From contig CALKOU010000009.1 in NCBI GenBank assembly GCA_938092005.1, positions 1-64,000 of the forward strand: a stretch of 64,000 bases of DNA, given 5' to 3'. This document shows positions 40,128 to 51,855 of this stretch, piece after piece; position 1 is the first letter of the stretch, and each line of letters begins with the position of its first letter. Both the position numbers and the translations under genes were made by a program. Source of the stretch: an uncultured Flavobacteriaceae bacterium (GTDB lineage Bacteria > Bacteroidota > Bacteroidia > Flavobacteriales > Flavobacteriaceae). The notes beneath the pieces are model-generated. The model was not told where the DNA came from and searched no databases. It worked only from the letters and a program-made list of their open reading frames with translations.

Positions 40128-42143
40128 CTACTCTGGATACGCTACGCGTAAGTGATAACTGCTAATAAGTTTTTCTGCCAGCACCTTTTTGATGGTTTCA
40201 ATTTCGCGAAGCGTAATATTTGCCTCCAGAAATTGTTTTTCATCCATTAACCGCTGAACAATCTTATCTACAAAAGCAATAATCTTTTCTGCCGTGGGTT
40301 CTTTTAGACTTTTTGAAGCGGCCTCTACTCCGTCAGAAATCATGACAATGGCCGTTTCTTTTGAAAAAGGCTTTGGACCTGGGTATTGAAACGCTTCTAT
40401 ATCTATCTCAGGATTATGTTGCTTAGCTTGCTGATAAAAATAAAGGACAGTTGTTGTACCGTGATGGGTACGTATAAAATCAATAACCCTATCTGGTAAC
40501 TTAGATTTTCTAGCCAGGGTAATCCCATGCAACGCATGCTCAATGATGATTTTAGCACTTACATCTGAGGATAGGTCATCATGAGGGCTATAAGATGCCT
40601 GATTCTCACTAAAGAAAACAGGGTTTTTCATTTTCCCGATGTCGTGATACAAAGCCCCAACCCGAGTAAGCAGTGTATTAGCACCAATGGCATTAGCTGC
40701 AGCCTCAGCAATATTTGCTACCTGTAAGGAATGTTGAAAAGTACCAGGAGCTTTATCTGCCAACTCACGCAATAACTTGCTATTCGTGTCTGAAAGTTCT
40801 AGCAAAGAAGCATCGGATACTAAACCAAATACTTTTTCAAAAATATAAATGAGGGGTTGCACAAACAATATTGCCAATCCATTTATGACAAACAACAGCA
40901 GTATATCGTAAGACAATTGGTTTAAATTGCCGTCGTGAATAAGCGTGAATGCTAGGTATGAAACGACATAGAGCCCAACAATGAGTCCTACAGAAATAAA
41001 TAGTTTTGCGCGCCGGTATAGGTCATTTACGGTAAGAGATGCCAAAATACCAGCCATCATCTGTAAAAACATGAATTCAAAGCTGTTGGGTACCAAAAAA
41101 GCAATTAAAAAAAGTGCAATCATTAACGAGAATAACGCAATACGAGTATCAAAAAAGGTACGCAATAAAAGAGGCAGCATACATATAGGTACTGCATAAA
41201 CATATTGTGGGTTTACATCTACCATCACTTTGGTGAGCAATACCATGAGTAGTATGTTAACACATAGGAAAGTAGTACGTTTATTATTTTCAAAAACTAG
41301 AGGTCTCGTTCGCCACAAAAACACAAAAAGAAGTAATACGGGAATAATGACAAGCAAAGCGTATCCTAAAATAATCCAAGTCGTGTTTGATTGTGTCCAT
41401 GTTTGTGACTCGTACTCTAACTGCAAGGATTGTAAAATTTTTAATTTCTCTCCTTCCACGACTTCCCCCTTTGCAATAACGCGCGTCCCTTTTGTTACCA
41501 ATCCACGAATAGGTACAATTCCAGCCACTGCTTCTGAACGAAATTGTGTCGTTAGTGCTTGATCATACGAAACATTTGGTGCAATAAGCGATAAAACATA
41601 TTGTACGCTGGCATCGGAAACGACGCTTGAATCAAAAGCTTTTCGTTGATTTTGCAGTTCATTTTTGACAGCTTCATCAGAATATAAGTCGCCAATTTTA
41701 AGGGTAGTTTTTCGAGTACTGTTCACTAAAGCAATTTCTTCTTCAAATAATGTTTCTGAAAAGGGAACAACACCTACATTATACATTTCATCTAGGGTAG
41801 TTCTCCAAGTAATAAAAAGAGCATTAGAGGTTTCATTTGCAGCAAGTGCTCCCACATATTGATCAAAAGCATCTAGAATTCTTGCTTTAACTTCTGATTG
41901 AACGGAGAAGTAACGTGGAACATTGGATTCAAGGAGCTTACGTTCTTCGTCAAGCTCGTCTTGTGTTTTTTGAATCGGAAAATCATAGGGTGCTAATAGC
42001 GTTTCGTATTGCCATGGTTTGCCTGCTTGAATTTCATATTGAAAACTTCCTGCTCTTGGTAATAAATACACTACTACGCCAGCGACAAACAAACACAATA
42101 GGATCTTGTAAAGAATAGCTTGAAACCGGTAGAAGAGCGACAT
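40128..42143 (-). CDS. 7TM-HD phosphohydrolase, PgpH-like
   Basis: 671 residues. One N-terminal helix (about 12-30), an extracytoplasmic domain to about residue 265 (7TMR-HDED type), six or seven helices to about 450, and a cytoplasmic HD domain. The metal-binding HD residues are visible: HSLQVANIAEAA, LYHDIGK near 498, HALHGI and RTHHGTT. In Firmicutes the same architecture (PgpH) hydrolyses c-di-AMP; I infer the same here but specificity is not provable from sequence. An exact -7 box lies upstream at 42158-42165. Confidence 0.88.
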   Translation of the reverse strand: MSLFYRFQAILYKILLCLFVAGVVVYLLPRAGSFQYEIQAGKPWQYETLLAPYDFPIQKTQDELDEERKLLESNVPRYFSVQSEVKARILDAFDQYVGALAANETSNALFITWRTTLDEMYNVGVVPFSETLFEEEIALVNSTRKTTLKIGDLYSDEAVKNELQNQRKAFDSSVVSDASVQYVLSLIAPNVSYDQALTTQFRSEAVAGIVPIRGLVTKGTRVIAKGEVVEGEKLKILQSLQLEYESQTWTQSNTTWIILGYALLVIIPVLLLFVFLWRTRPLVFENNKRTTFLCVNILLMVLLTKVMVDVNPQYVYAVPICMLPLLLRTFFDTRIALFSLMIALFLIAFLVPNSFEFMFLQMMAGILASLTVNDLYRRAKLFISVGLIVGLYVVSYLAFTLIHDGNLNQLSYDILLLFVINGLAILFVQPLIYIFEKVFGLVSDASLLELSDTNSKLLRELADKAPGTFQHSLQVANIAEAAANAIGANTLLTRVGALYHDIGKMKNPVFFSENQASYSPHDDLSSDVSAKIIIEHALHGITLARKSKLPDRVIDFIRTHHGTTTVLYFYQQAKQHNPEIDIEAFQYPGPKPFSKETAIVMISDGVEAASKSLKEPTAEKIIAFVDKIVQRLMDEKQFLEANITLREIETIKKVLAEKLISSYHLRVAYPE

Positions 42144-42157
42144 AAAAAAGATTTAAA

Positions 42158-42165
42158 CAAAAATA
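42158..42165 (-). promoter_or_regulatory. -7 element TATTTTTG before PgpH-like gene
   Basis: Exact TAnnTTTG on the minus strand, 14 bases before the ATG at 42143. No -33 TTG at usual spacing. Confidence 0.45.
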
Positions 42166-42217
42166 CCACTTTTCAACAGACACACACATGGTCGGTATTT
42201 TTCTTTATTTTTGGCTT

Positions 42218-42964
42218 ATGACGCATGGCATTTGTGGGTTGAATTTAATTCCACTTCGTGAAGCAGGTAAACACGACGCACCCTTAGTAAGTGAGGTGCT
42301 TTATGGTGAATTATTTCAAGTTGTAACAGCTCAAAAAAATTGGAGTAAAGTTCGCTTAGCAGACTATTCAGAAGGGTGGCTTGACAACAGCCAGTTTATT
42401 GGCATAAGCACACAAGAGTATGCTGATTTAACTAAAAAAGATACCAAAACCGCTACAGATTTAGTAGAATTTGTTCTTGAAAACAATACCATTTTATTCC
42501 CAATTGCAGTGGGAAGCAGCATTCAAAACTGTGCGTTCTTGGGACATACATTTGAAGGAGCTACCACAAGCTTAATTATTCAAAAAGAGAAAATTCCACA
42601 GACTGCGTTTATTTTTCTAAACACACCTTTTAAACAAGGTGGTAAATCACCATTTGGAATAGATGCTTCAGGGTTTACACAAATTGTATATAAGCTGTGT
42701 GGTGTTTTATTACCCAGAACAGCTGCCACACAATCAACACTTGGTGAGGTGTTAAGCTTTATTGAAGAATCAGAAGCAGGTGATTTGGCCTTTTTTGACG
42801 ATCAAGAAGGTAATATCAATCACGTTGGTATCATCCTTGAAAACAACCACATTATTCATGCTGCTGGACATGTTCGTGTAGACAGGTTAGATCAAACAGG
42901 TATTTTTAATACTGCTAAAAATACGCACACCCATAAACTTCGGCTCATAAAATCCATTGCATAA
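42218..42964 (+). CDS. NlpC/P60-like protein lacking the catalytic cysteine
   Basis: 248 residues: an SH3b-type N-terminal half (IPLREAG...GELFQVV...WSKVRL...GWLDN) and an NlpC/P60 C-terminal half, the usual plan of cytosolic or exported peptidoglycan peptidases in flavobacteria. The expected active-site GIDCSGFTQ reads GIDASGFTQ (Ala codon GCT near 42665), so the nucleophile is gone, and the usual YLWGG before it is FKQGG. The His context (NHVGIILENNHIIHA) is kept. Probably a non-catalytic binding protein, or recently inactivated. Start at ATG 42218, as an upstream ATG at 42188 precedes a -7 box (TATTTTTG at 42206-42213); that box would give a nearly leaderless mRNA. Confidence 0.8.
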   Translation: MTHGICGLNLIPLREAGKHDAPLVSEVLYGELFQVVTAQKNWSKVRLADYSEGWLDNSQFIGISTQEYADLTKKDTKTATDLVEFVLENNTILFPIAVGSSIQNCAFLGHTFEGATTSLIIQKEKIPQTAFIFLNTPFKQGGKSPFGIDASGFTQIVYKLCGVLLPRTAATQSTLGEVLSFIEESEAGDLAFFDDQEGNINHVGIILENNHIIHAAGHVRVDRLDQTGIFNTAKNTHTHKLRLIKSIA

Positions 42965-42965
42965 A

Positions 42966-42989
42966 AAAACCTCGCAAAAGCGAGGTTTT
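42966..42989. terminator. Bidirectional rho-independent terminator
   Basis: AAAACCTCGC-AAAA-GCGAGGTTTT, a perfect 10-bp stem with A/T tracts on both sides, between the convergent NlpC/P60-like and TPR genes. Confidence 0.9.
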
Positions 42990-43009
42990 AAATAAATTGT
43001 TTTTCAAGC

Positions 43010-44263
43010 CTATAAAGCGTCCAACATATCGCGATACTTTTTAAAATTAGCAGTGTCTCCAATCGTCCCAAAAATGTTCTTCAATGTAGTTATGGCTTCT
43101 TTATTGTTTGGATTAATCTTCACTAAAGTTTCTAAATAAGGTGCTGCTTCTAGAAAAAGACCTTCACGTTTTTGCTTAAGCATATCGTATTTTCGATTTT
43201 CAGCCGCAGAAGTACCTAGTGCATTCATTTGCTCAACAATCTTAGACTCACCTTCCAAAATTACAGATGATATATTTAGGTATGAAGGCTCGTACTCAGC
43301 GTCCAATTCAATGGCTTTTTTATAGTAAGAAATAGCAACTTCACGATTTCCTTCATTGCCATTAACAACTCCTAAGTTATAATACAAAACTGCATTATTT
43401 GGGTCCTCAGCAATTGCTTCTTCCATTAGCGCTCCAAAACGTGCTTGATCCCCAATTTGGATATAAAGATTTGCTTCTTCCAAAATCAAACCAATATCCT
43501 TGGGTGATATAGAACGTGCATCTTTAACTGCTGCCATTGCAGCTTCGTTATCCCCTTTTTGAACATATATTAATGCAATATTTTTTACAATTTCCGGCAA
43601 TCTAGAGGGAGTTGACCCTTCACGCAAATCTGTAAACTCTTTTGATTTTCCGTAAATCTTAAAGGTTGCTTCATCTGGTACTTCGATTTCTTTTCCTGTA
43701 GAAACTTCTGTTGCATAATAAACAGGTTTACTTCCCGTGTAGTTTGCTTCTTTCAGTGCCAGGTAATACGTTAAAGAATTGTCGTAATCTTGACCATTAA
43801 CAGCACTGGAAGCAGCATAATACAAATAATCTAAATTATTTTCTTTATCAAGCGTGTATGCAGTATGAAGTAATGCAGAAGCATCTACAAAATTTTCGTT
43901 GCTGTTGAGTTCCACGGCTTCATTAATTAGATCTGTAGTTAAATCAAGTAGGCTACCATCAATAAGCTCTGTGTACTTTTTCAAACCTGCACTTTCTTCA
44001 ATGGCTTTCGCTTTGTCATAAGCAGCAATGGATTCAGTAAAAGCTTTGGTTTTTTGTTTAGAGACACCTAATAGATAGTAATAATGTGATGCATATTTAG
44101 CCTCTGTATTTTCAATTAAGGGTTCTAATTGAGATAATGCATTCAACACGTCACTGTATGCACTTGCATCAACAAGTTTTTGAGCTGCTTTAAGCTCTTT
44201 TTTTTGTGCTAAGGCTGAAACAGACATAGCGGCAGCCATAAGCAGGGTAATATAAAATTTCAT
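43010..44263 (-). CDS. Exported TPR-repeat protein
   Basis: About 417 residues with signal peptide MKFYITLLMAAAMSVSALAQ (an ATG two codons further up at 44269 is also possible). The rest is helical with several tetratricopeptide repeats; the clearest are AVLYYNLGVVNGNEGNREVA and AISYYKKAIELDAEYEPSYL near residues 290-330. TPR proteins are scaffolds; there is no catalytic motif. It lies 8-14 bp after gyrA on the same strand, so may be co-transcribed, though a functional link is not obvious. Similar gyrA-TPR pairs occur in other flavobacteria, to my recollection. Confidence 0.82.
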   Translation of the reverse strand: MKFYITLLMAAAMSVSALAQKKELKAAQKLVDASAYSDVLNALSQLEPLIENTEAKYASHYYYLLGVSKQKTKAFTESIAAYDKAKAIEESAGLKKYTELIDGSLLDLTTDLINEAVELNSNENFVDASALLHTAYTLDKENNLDYLYYAASSAVNGQDYDNSLTYYLALKEANYTGSKPVYYATEVSTGKEIEVPDEATFKIYGKSKEFTDLREGSTPSRLPEIVKNIALIYVQKGDNEAAMAAVKDARSISPKDIGLILEEANLYIQIGDQARFGALMEEAIAEDPNNAVLYYNLGVVNGNEGNREVAISYYKKAIELDAEYEPSYLNISSVILEGESKIVEQMNALGTSAAENRKYDMLKQKREGLFLEAAPYLETLVKINPNNKEAITTLKNIFGTIGDTANFKKYRDMLDAL

Positions 44264-44277
44264 GGTCATTAATTAAT

Positions 44278-46776
44278 TTAAGAATTATCGTTTTCGTCAA
44301 GGGTGACATCAATATCTTCAACGTCTTGAATATCATCTTCGTCGTTCATCACCTTAGCAACTGCAGCAATGGAATCATCTCCTTTGATATTAATCAAACG
44401 AACGCCCTGTGTTGCACGTCCCATTACACGTAATGAGTCTACACCCAGTCTAATGGCAATTCCCGAACGGTTGATAATCATCAAGTCGTCACCGTCATTT
44501 ACATTTTTAATCGCAACTAAATCACCCGTTTTTTCTGTTAGCGCAAGGGTTTTAACACCCTTTCCGCCACGGTTTGTGATGCGATAATCATCCAAATTGG
44601 AACGTTTTCCATAACCGTTTTCGGAAACAACCAAAATGTCTGAGTCTAAATCATTAACAGCAACCATGCCAATTACTTCATCATGAGCGTCTTTTAATGA
44701 AATACCACGAACACCTGAAGCATTTCGACCCATTGGTCGCGTTTTACTTTCTTCAAAACGAATGGCTTTTCCTGACTTTACGGCTAACACTACCTGCGAT
44801 ACACCTGTAGTTAGTTTTGCTTCAAGCAACTCATCTCCATCTCGGACAGTAATTGCGTTGATTCCATTTGTTCGTGGTCTCGAATATTGTTCCAAAGATG
44901 TCTTTTTGACTTGCCCTTTTTTAGTGGCCATCACAACAAACATGCTGTTGATGTATGCATCATCCTTAAGATCTTGCGTACAGATAAAGGCTTTTACCTT
45001 ATCGTCTTGTTCAATATTGATGAGATTCTGAATGGCACGTCCTTTTGCGGTTTTGCTTCCTTCTGGAATTTCAAACACACGTAACCAAAAACACTTTCCT
45101 TTTTGCGTGAAAAAGAGCATGTATTGGTGGTTGGTACCAACAAATAAGTGTTCAAGAAAATCCTCACTACGAGTTGTAGAAGCCTTTTGACCAACGCCTC
45201 CCCTATTTTGCGTTCGATATTCCACCAATGGCGTACGTTTAATATAACCGGCATGAGAAATAGTAATCACCACTTTGTCATCGGGAATCATATCTTCAAC
45301 ACGGAAGTTACCACCTGCATATTCAATCGTTGAGCGACGCTCATCGCCGTACTTATTTTTAACCTCTAAAAGTTCGTCTTTGATAATACGCATACGACGA
45401 TCCTTTTTATCTAATATATCTTTAAGGTCTTCGATGGTTTTCATCAAGTCATCATATTCTGTACGTAACTTATCTTGCTCAAGTCCTGTAAGTTGGCGTA
45501 AACGCATTTCTACAATGGCTTTAGCTTGAATTTCGGAAAGTTCGAATGTAGTGATTAACTTTTTTCGAGCCTCATCAGCATTTGCAGACGCTTTGATTAG
45601 CGCAATTACTTCGTCAATATTATCAGAGGCAATTATAAGTCCCTGCAATATATGAGCACGTTCTTCAGCTTTACGCAATTCATATTGAGTACGACGTACC
45701 ACCACTTCGTGGCGGTGCTCAACAAAATGATGAATCATATCTTTTAGATTCAACATTTGAGGACGACCGTTTACTAATGCGATATTATTAACACTAAAAG
45801 ATGATTGCAAGGCTGTGTATTTGTACAACATGTTGAGTACAATATTTGGAATTGCATCTCGTTTGAGGATGTAAACAATTCGCATTCCATTACGATCAGA
45901 TTCATCGCGAATATTGGAAATACCTTCAATTTTTTTATCGTTAACCATCTCAGCCGTCTTCTTAATCATTTCGGCTTTGTTAACTTGATATGGAATCTCA
46001 GTTACAATAATACATTCTCGTCCATTGACTTCTTCAATTTCGGCCTTAGCTCGAACCACAACACGCCCTCGTCCTGTATGGAAAGCTTCTTTTACCCCTT
46101 CATAACCGTAAATTACCCCACCGGTTGGAAAGTCTGGTGCTTTGACATGCTCCATCAAACCATCAATATCAATACTGGTATCTTCAATATAAGCAACAGT
46201 ACCGTCAACAACTTCCGACAAGTTGTGTGGTGGCATATTAGTAGCCATTCCCACCGCAATACCAGATGCGCCATTAATCAATAAGTTTGGAACACGTGTT
46301 GGAAGTACAGTTGGCTCTTTGAGTGTATCGTCAAAATTGAGTTGATGATCAACGGTATCCTTTTCAATATCCGCCATCATGTCTTCCGAAATTTTTTGCA
46401 AGCGAGCCTCGGTATATCGCATGGCTGCTGGACTATCGCCGTCAACAGAACCAAAATTCCCTTGACCGTCAACCATCATGTAGCGCAAACTCCAAGATTG
46501 CGCCATACGTACCATAGTGTCATAAACCGATGTATCGCCGTGTGGGTGATATTTACCCAAAACCTCACCAACAATACGTGCTGACTTCTTGTAAGATGAA
46601 TTTGCTCTTACACCAAGTTCGTGCATACCAAACAAAACGCGGCGGTGCACAGGTTTTAAGCCATCCCTGACATCTGGCAGTGCACGTGACACAATGACCG
46701 ACATGGAGTAGTCGATGTATGCCGACTTCATTTCATCTTCAATGTTGATTGGAATCAACTTATCTTCTGTTGCCAT
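44278..46776 (-). CDS. gyrA: DNA gyrase subunit A
   Basis: Breakage-reunion subunit of gyrase, 832 residues. Catalytic Tyr121 in [10 protein letters not shown]. The quinolone region reads [13 protein letters not shown]; the position of E. coli Ser83 is Thr82 and that of Asp87 is Asp86, with no sign of a resistance change. The GyrA-box QNRGGVGQ and the six-bladed C-terminal domain (repeated IxxxxGxGxR blades) distinguish it from ParC. An acidic tail ([19 protein letters not shown]) ends the protein. The 216-bp gap to divergent clpC holds only AT-rich promoter-like sequence; TGTATTTTAG there is a one-mismatch -7 candidate. Confidence 0.96.
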   Translation of the reverse strand: MATEDKLIPINIEDEMKSAYIDYSMSVIVSRALPDVRDGLKPVHRRVLFGMHELGVRANSSYKKSARIVGEVLGKYHPHGDTSVYDTMVRMAQSWSLRYMMVDGQGNFGSVDGDSPAAMRYTEARLQKISEDMMADIEKDTVDHQLNFDDTLKEPTVLPTRVPNLLINGASGIAVGMATNMPPHNLSEVVDGTVAYIEDTSIDIDGLMEHVKAPDFPTGGVIYGYEGVKEAFHTGRGRVVVRAKAEIEEVNGRECIIVTEIPYQVNKAEMIKKTAEMVNDKKIEGISNIRDESDRNGMRIVYILKRDAIPNIVLNMLYKYTALQSSFSVNNIALVNGRPQMLNLKDMIHHFVEHRHEVVVRRTQYELRKAEERAHILQGLIIASDNIDEVIALIKASANADEARKKLITTFELSEIQAKAIVEMRLRQLTGLEQDKLRTEYDDLMKTIEDLKDILDKKDRRMRIIKDELLEVKNKYGDERRSTIEYAGGNFRVEDMIPDDKVVITISHAGYIKRTPLVEYRTQNRGGVGQKASTTRSEDFLEHLFVGTNHQYMLFFTQKGKCFWLRVFEIPEGSKTAKGRAIQNLINIEQDDKVKAFICTQDLKDDAYINSMFVVMATKKGQVKKTSLEQYSRPRTNGINAITVRDGDELLEAKLTTGVSQVVLAVKSGKAIRFEESKTRPMGRNASGVRGISLKDAHDEVIGMVAVNDLDSDILVVSENGYGKRSNLDDYRITNRGGKGVKTLALTEKTGDLVAIKNVNDGDDLMIINRSGIAIRLGVDSLRVMGRATQGVRLINIKGDDSIAAVAKVMNDEDDIQDVEDIDVTLDENDNS

Positions 46777-46992
46777 CTAATATTTTTATTTAATGTTGTG
46801 ACATAATTGCTAAAATACACATTCATCGAATGAAAATACAGTAAAATATCGCCTTATTTCTTACAATTTATTAACAGTTGAATTGTGAAAGTGGGGAGAA
46901 AATTTTTATGCAATTTATTTGTAATTCATTTAATTTTTTTGTCTATTCGTTCTGTATCTGGTTCAATTTTTGAATCATAAACACAAAAAGCT

Positions 46993-49548
46993 ATGGACGA
47001 TAATTTTTCATCTCGCGTTAAAGACGTTATCACGTACAGCAAGGAAGAAGCCCTGCGACTTGGTCATGATTTTATTGGCACAGAACATTTAATGCTTGGC
47101 TTACTACGTGATGGTAACGGAAAAGCAATTTCAATCTTATCGGCTCTTGAGATTGATTTAGATTACTTGCGCCGCAAAATTGAAATCCTCAGTCCAGCTA
47201 ACCCTACCAATTCACCGGAGCCACAACACAAAACAAATTTACATTTAACCCGTCAAGCGGAACGTGCATTAAAAACAACCTTCTTAGAAGCAAAGCTTTT
47301 CCAAAGCACCGCTATTAATACCGCGCATCTACTGCTGTGTATTTTACGAAATGAGAACGATCCAACTACAAAAGTTTTGCACAAACTACAAGTAGACTAT
47401 GAAACGGTAAAAGATCAGTTTAAATACATGTCTGTCGATTCTGACGATGACTTTATTGATATGCCTGCTGCTGATGCATTCCCAGAAGATGTACCTGAAG
47501 ACGAAAACCGAGGCCAAGGCGCCTCCTTTTCAACTTCTTCCGGAGATAAGAAATCAAAAAAATCAAGCACGCCTGTTCTAGACAATTTTGGACGCGACTT
47601 AACTAAAATTGCTACAGAAGGAAACATGGATCCCGTTATCGGTAGAGAAAAGGAAATTGAACGTGTTTCTCAAATTTTAAGCAGACGCAAGAAAAACAAC
47701 CCTTTGCTTATTGGTGAACCAGGTGTTGGTAAATCTGCCATTGCTGAGGGATTAGCATTACGCATCATTCAAAAGAAGGTTTCGCGGGTTTTGTATAACA
47801 AACGTGTAGTTACCCTTGATTTAGCATCTTTAGTTGCTGGCACAAAATATCGTGGTCAGTTTGAAGAACGCTTAAAAGCAGTAATGAATGAATTGGAAAA
47901 AAACGCCAATATCATATTGTTTATTGACGAAATTCACACCATTGTAGGTGCGGGTGGAGCAACAGGAAGCCTTGATGCATCTAATATGTTTAAGCCTGCC
48001 CTAGCAAGAGGTGAAATCCAATGTATTGGTGCCACAACACTTGACGAATACCGACAAAACATTGAAAAAGATGGGGCGCTGGAACGTCGCTTCCAAAAAG
48101 TGGTGGTTGAACCCACAACGGTTAGCGAAACCATTGAAATCCTACAAAACATAAAAGACAAGTACGAAGCACATCACAATGTGAATTACACAGATGAAGC
48201 AATAGAGGCTTGTGTTAAGCTTTCAGATCGATATATTACAGATCGTTTTTTACCAGACAAAGCAATTGATGCACTTGACGAAGCAGGTTCAAGAGTACAT
48301 ATCACCAATATGGAAGTGCCTGAAAAAATTGTAAGTGTCGAAAAAGAACTTGAGCATGTTCGAGAACAAAAAAACAGCGTTGTAAAACGACAAAAATATG
48401 AAGAGGCTGCAAAGCTTCGTGACGACGAAAAAAAGCTAGAAAAAGAGTTGCTGCTAGCGCAAGAAGACTGGCATGAAGAGCAACGACAAAACAGAGAAAC
48501 GGTAACCGAAAATCATATTGCAGATGTTGTTGCCATGATGACAGGAATCCCTGTACAGCGTGTTTCTGATGGAGAAAGCGACCGTTTAGCAAAGCTTGAA
48601 GAACTCATTCAAGGGAAGGTTATTGGTCAAGAAAATGCAGTGGCAAAGGTTGCTAAAGCCATTCAACGCAACAGAGCTGGGTTAAAGAATCCCAACAAGC
48701 CTATCGGTTCCTTTATTTTTCTTGGACAAACGGGTGTTGGAAAAACACAGCTTGCCAAAGTATTAGCGTCTGAACTATTTGAAAGCGAAGCATCGCTTAT
48801 TCGAATTGACATGAGCGAGTACATGGAGAAGTTTTCGATTTCCAGATTGATTGGAGCACCTCCAGGATATGTAGGGTATGAAGAAGGCGGACAGTTAAGT
48901 GAAAAAGTACGAAGAAAACCGTATGCTGTTGTGCTACTTGACGAAATCGAAAAGGCACATCCAGATGTATTTAACATGCTTCTACAAGTTTTAGACGATG
49001 GTTATTTAACAGACTCGCTAGGACGGCGCGTTGATTTTAAAAATACCATCATTATCATGACATCAAATGTTGGAGCGCGTCAAGTAAAAGACTTTGGTTT
49101 GGGTGTGGGATTTGGAACAGCAGCTCAAAAATCACAAGAGGATAAAAATATTGAAAGTGTCATCAAAAACGCGCTCAAAAAAACGTTCTCTCCTGAATTC
49201 CTAAACCGAATTGACGATGTTGTCATTTTTAACACATTGGGAAAAGACGATTTAGCGAAGATTATTGCGCTTGAGTTAGCAGCCTTGCAAAGTCGAGTTG
49301 AGGAATTAGGTTACACGTTGAAATTAACGGATAATGCCATAAGCTTTCTAATTGAAAAAGGGTACGACAAACAGTATGGTGCGCGACCACTAGCACGTGC
49401 TATTCAACGCTATGTTGAGGATAAACTTGCTGGGGAAATCATAAGTAACACGCTATCAAACGGAGCTAAAGTTACATTTGATTGGAACAAGAAAGATGAT
49501 GAGTTATCGCTTAGTATCAAAGAAGGTAAAAAACCTTCAAAATCTTAA
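46993..49548 (+). CDS. clpC: ATP-dependent Clp protease ATPase subunit ClpC
   Basis: HSP100 unfoldase that feeds substrates to ClpP. 851 residues: two N-terminal Clp repeats (to about 145), first AAA domain with GEPGVGKSA near 241, a middle domain with a UVR motif ([19 protein letters not shown] near 460), and second AAA domain with GQTGVGKTQ near 577. The UVR motif makes it ClpC, not ClpA or ClpB. An acidic linker (residues about 150-175) separates N domain and core. Upstream TTG (46939-46941) and AATTTTTG (46965-46972) are a weak promoter candidate. Confidence 0.96.
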   Translation: MDDNFSSRVKDVITYSKEEALRLGHDFIGTEHLMLGLLRDGNGKAISILSALEIDLDYLRRKIEILSPANPTNSPEPQHKTNLHLTRQAERALKTTFLEAKLFQSTAINTAHLLLCILRNENDPTTKVLHKLQVDYETVKDQFKYMSVDSDDDFIDMPAADAFPEDVPEDENRGQGASFSTSSGDKKSKKSSTPVLDNFGRDLTKIATEGNMDPVIGREKEIERVSQILSRRKKNNPLLIGEPGVGKSAIAEGLALRIIQKKVSRVLYNKRVVTLDLASLVAGTKYRGQFEERLKAVMNELEKNANIILFIDEIHTIVGAGGATGSLDASNMFKPALARGEIQCIGATTLDEYRQNIEKDGALERRFQKVVVEPTTVSETIEILQNIKDKYEAHHNVNYTDEAIEACVKLSDRYITDRFLPDKAIDALDEAGSRVHITNMEVPEKIVSVEKELEHVREQKNSVVKRQKYEEAAKLRDDEKKLEKELLLAQEDWHEEQRQNRETVTENHIADVVAMMTGIPVQRVSDGESDRLAKLEELIQGKVIGQENAVAKVAKAIQRNRAGLKNPNKPIGSFIFLGQTGVGKTQLAKVLASELFESEASLIRIDMSEYMEKFSISRLIGAPPGYVGYEEGGQLSEKVRRKPYAVVLLDEIEKAHPDVFNMLLQVLDDGYLTDSLGRRVDFKNTIIIMTSNVGARQVKDFGLGVGFGTAAQKSQEDKNIESVIKNALKKTFSPEFLNRIDDVVIFNTLGKDDLAKIIALELAALQSRVEELGYTLKLTDNAISFLIEKGYDKQYGARPLARAIQRYVEDKLAGEIISNTLSNGAKVTFDWNKKDDELSLSIKEGKKPSKS

Positions 49549-49618
49549 CGATTTATTTTTGTTACAGCAGCGTATATTTCAAATTTTTTTGTTTTCATTT
49601 GTGCACTAATTTCAAAAA

Positions 49619-50992
49619 ATGAAAACAGTTGTTGGCTCTGAAGAATGGGTTTCGTTAAGCGAACTTAATATCCCATACGTAAAAGCACGTGTAGATAGTG
49701 GCGCAAAAACCTCCAGCCTTCACGCGATTAATATTCAACCTTTCCAAAAAGACAATGAAACTTGGGTAAACTTTGAGGTGTTCCCCATTCAAAACGATGG
49801 AAAACGTAAAATTAATTGCAAAGCATTGGTAATTGATAAGCGTGTGGTGAAAAGCTCAAGCGGCGATAGAGAACAACGTTATGTGGTAAGAACAGTAATA
49901 AGTTTAAATGATGAAAGTTGGGATATTGAGCTAACCCTCACAAATCGCGATTCTATGGGCTATCGTATGCTTTTAGGGCGTCAAGCCATGATGGGACGTA
50001 TTCTAGTAGATCCTTCAGAGAGCTTCTTAGCGGGTAATGTTGAAAACGAAACTATTTTTAAATCGTATCGACAATTTAAAAAACCCAACGAGGGATTGCG
50101 AATCGGGCTATTGGCATCGAATCAAAATTTATATAGCAACAGACGCATTATAGAGGCTGCCGAACAACGCGGTCATGAAATTGAGTTCTACAACATTCGC
50201 CAATGTTTTATGAAGCTTGATGCCACCACGCCACAAATTCATTACAGAGGTGGAAAGGCAATTGAGCGTTTAGATGCCGTCATTCCACGCATTCGCCCAA
50301 CGCAAACATTTTATGCTTGTGCTCTGCTTCGTCTCTTCGAAAGTTTGGGTGTATTTTGTTTAAATAATTCAGATTCTATTATCCAATCAAGAGATAAACT
50401 TTTTTCCTTGCAACTACTTTTGAGACAAGGGGTGCAAATTCCAACTACTGGTTTTGCAAGCTCACCTCTTGACACAAACGACTTAATCGAAATGGTAGGC
50501 GGTTCTCCGCTGATCGTAAAACTATTAGAGGGTACACAAGGAAAGGGAGTCGTACTTGCAGAAACCAAAAAAGCAGCTGAAAGTGTAATTAATGCTTTTA
50601 AGAGCTTAAATGCCAATATTTTAGTTCAAGAATTTATAAAAGAAGCTGACGGAAAAGACCTCCGTTGTTTTGTTATTGATGGAAAAGTAGTTGCTGCAAT
50701 GCAACGCACTGCTCCCCCCGGAGAGTTTCGAGCAAATGTACATTTAGGCGGTACTACTTCAATCATTCGTGCAACTTCTGAAGAACGCAAACTTGCCATA
50801 AAAGCCACAAAAGCAATGGGATTGTGTGTTGCTGGTGTAGATATTATTCGTTCTGCAACTGGACCTTTGGTATTAGAAGTGAACTCCTCTCCAGGACTAG
50901 AAGGTATTGAGGCAGCAACACAAAAAGACATCGCGCAAATGTTAATAAAATCGATTGAAAAGCGATGCAACTACAAATCTAATGTGGATTAA
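49619..50992 (+). CDS. Retropepsin-like/RimK ATP-grasp fusion protein
   Basis: 457 residues in two parts. Residues 1-135 are a PF05618-type ATP-dependent zinc/aspartic protease-like domain with [12 protein letters not shown] (Asp26). Residues from about 155 are Rim[17 protein letters not shown], the ATP-grasp loop [14 protein letters not shown] and catalytic [13 protein letters not shown]. RimK adds glutamates to ribosomal protein S6 in gammaproteobacteria; the PF05618 partner removes or regulates. Fused forms put both acts in one polypeptide. Target in Bacteroidota is unproven. Terminal 4 bp overlap the convergent nadC gene. Confidence 0.88.
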   Translation: MKTVVGSEEWVSLSELNIPYVKARVDSGAKTSSLHAINIQPFQKDNETWVNFEVFPIQNDGKRKINCKALVIDKRVVKSSSGDREQRYVVRTVISLNDESWDIELTLTNRDSMGYRMLLGRQAMMGRILVDPSESFLAGNVENETIFKSYRQFKKPNEGLRIGLLASNQNLYSNRRIIEAAEQRGHEIEFYNIRQCFMKLDATTPQIHYRGGKAIERLDAVIPRIRPTQTFYACALLRLFESLGVFCLNNSDSIIQSRDKLFSLQLLLRQGVQIPTTGFASSPLDTNDLIEMVGGSPLIVKLLEGTQGKGVVLAETKKAAESVINAFKSLNANILVQEFIKEADGKDLRCFVIDGKVVAAMQRTAPPGEFRANVHLGGTTSIIRATSEERKLAIKATKAMGLCVAGVDIIRSATGPLVLEVNSSPGLEGIEAATQKDIAQMLIKSIEKRCNYKSNVD

Positions 50993-51855
50993 TCTGCACG
51001 CAAACTCAAATCGATTATAGGTGCTGAATGCGTAATGGCGCCCATTGATACATAATCAACCCCAGTTTCTGCATACGCCACAACGTTATCCATTGTAATA
51101 TTCCCAGATGCTTCGGTAGCTATTGCACCATTAATACGCACGATTGCATTTGTTAAATCTTTTGGTGTCATGTTGTCTAGAAGTATACGGCTTATCCAAG
51201 GGTGCTGTAAACAAGTCTCAACTTCTTGAAGGTTTCGCGTTTCAACAATAACAGGGATCGGTGCAGACAAAGCGTTAACATATGATTTTGTTTTGCGAAG
51301 TGCCTGATCTAAGCCTCCGCAAAAATCAGCATGATTATCCTTAAGCATAATGGCGTCATAAAGCCCCATTCTGTGATTGACACCTCCTCCAATAGCTACA
51401 GCCCATTTTTCGGCAATTCTAAAATTAGGCGTCGTCTTTCTGGTATCCAACACTTTGCAATGTGTATGGCCAATCGCATGTTGAACCTGATTTGTAACCG
51501 TTGCTATACCGCTCATCCGCTGCAAAGCATTAAGCATCACACGCTCCAATCCAAGTATGGACAATGTAGGTCCTTCTATATAAAACAACACCTCTCCTTC
51601 TGAAAAAAAATCGCCATCACGTTGCATTGGTTTTAATGTTACATCTGGTGCATGCCGTTGAAGCAAAAACTCGCAAAAGGAACTGCCAGCTAACACACCT
51701 GATGCTTTTGCAACAAGTTGTGCTTTTGAAATATGATTTTTAGGGAAAATGGCTTTTGACGAATGATCGCCTTGTAGACCTAAATCCTCCTTAATTGCAT
51801 GGTCAATACAACTAATGAGTTCATCGTGATAGGTTGTAATAAAATGCTCAGACAT
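50989..51855 (-). CDS. nadC: Nicotinate-nucleotide diphosphorylase (carboxylating), NadC
   Basis: Quinolinate phosphoribosyltransferase: quinolinate plus PRPP to nicotinate mononucleotide, third step of de novo NAD synthesis. 288 residues with [18 protein letters not shown], the active-site region [24 protein letters not shown] and the C-terminal [24 protein letters not shown]. The start overlaps the end of nadB by 8 bp, so translation is coupled. Order nadA-nadB-nadC. Confidence 0.96.
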   Translation of the reverse strand: MSEHFITTYHDELISCIDHAIKEDLGLQGDHSSKAIFPKNHISKAQLVAKASGVLAGSSFCEFLLQRHAPDVTLKPMQRDGDFFSEGEVLFYIEGPTLSILGLERVMLNALQRMSGIATVTNQVQHAIGHTHCKVLDTRKTTPNFRIAEKWAVAIGGGVNHRMGLYDAIMLKDNHADFCGGLDQALRKTKSYVNALSAPIPVIVETRNLQEVETCLQHPWISRILLDNMTPKDLTNAIVRINGAIATEASGNITMDNVVAYAETGVDYVSMGAITHSAPIIDLSLRAD

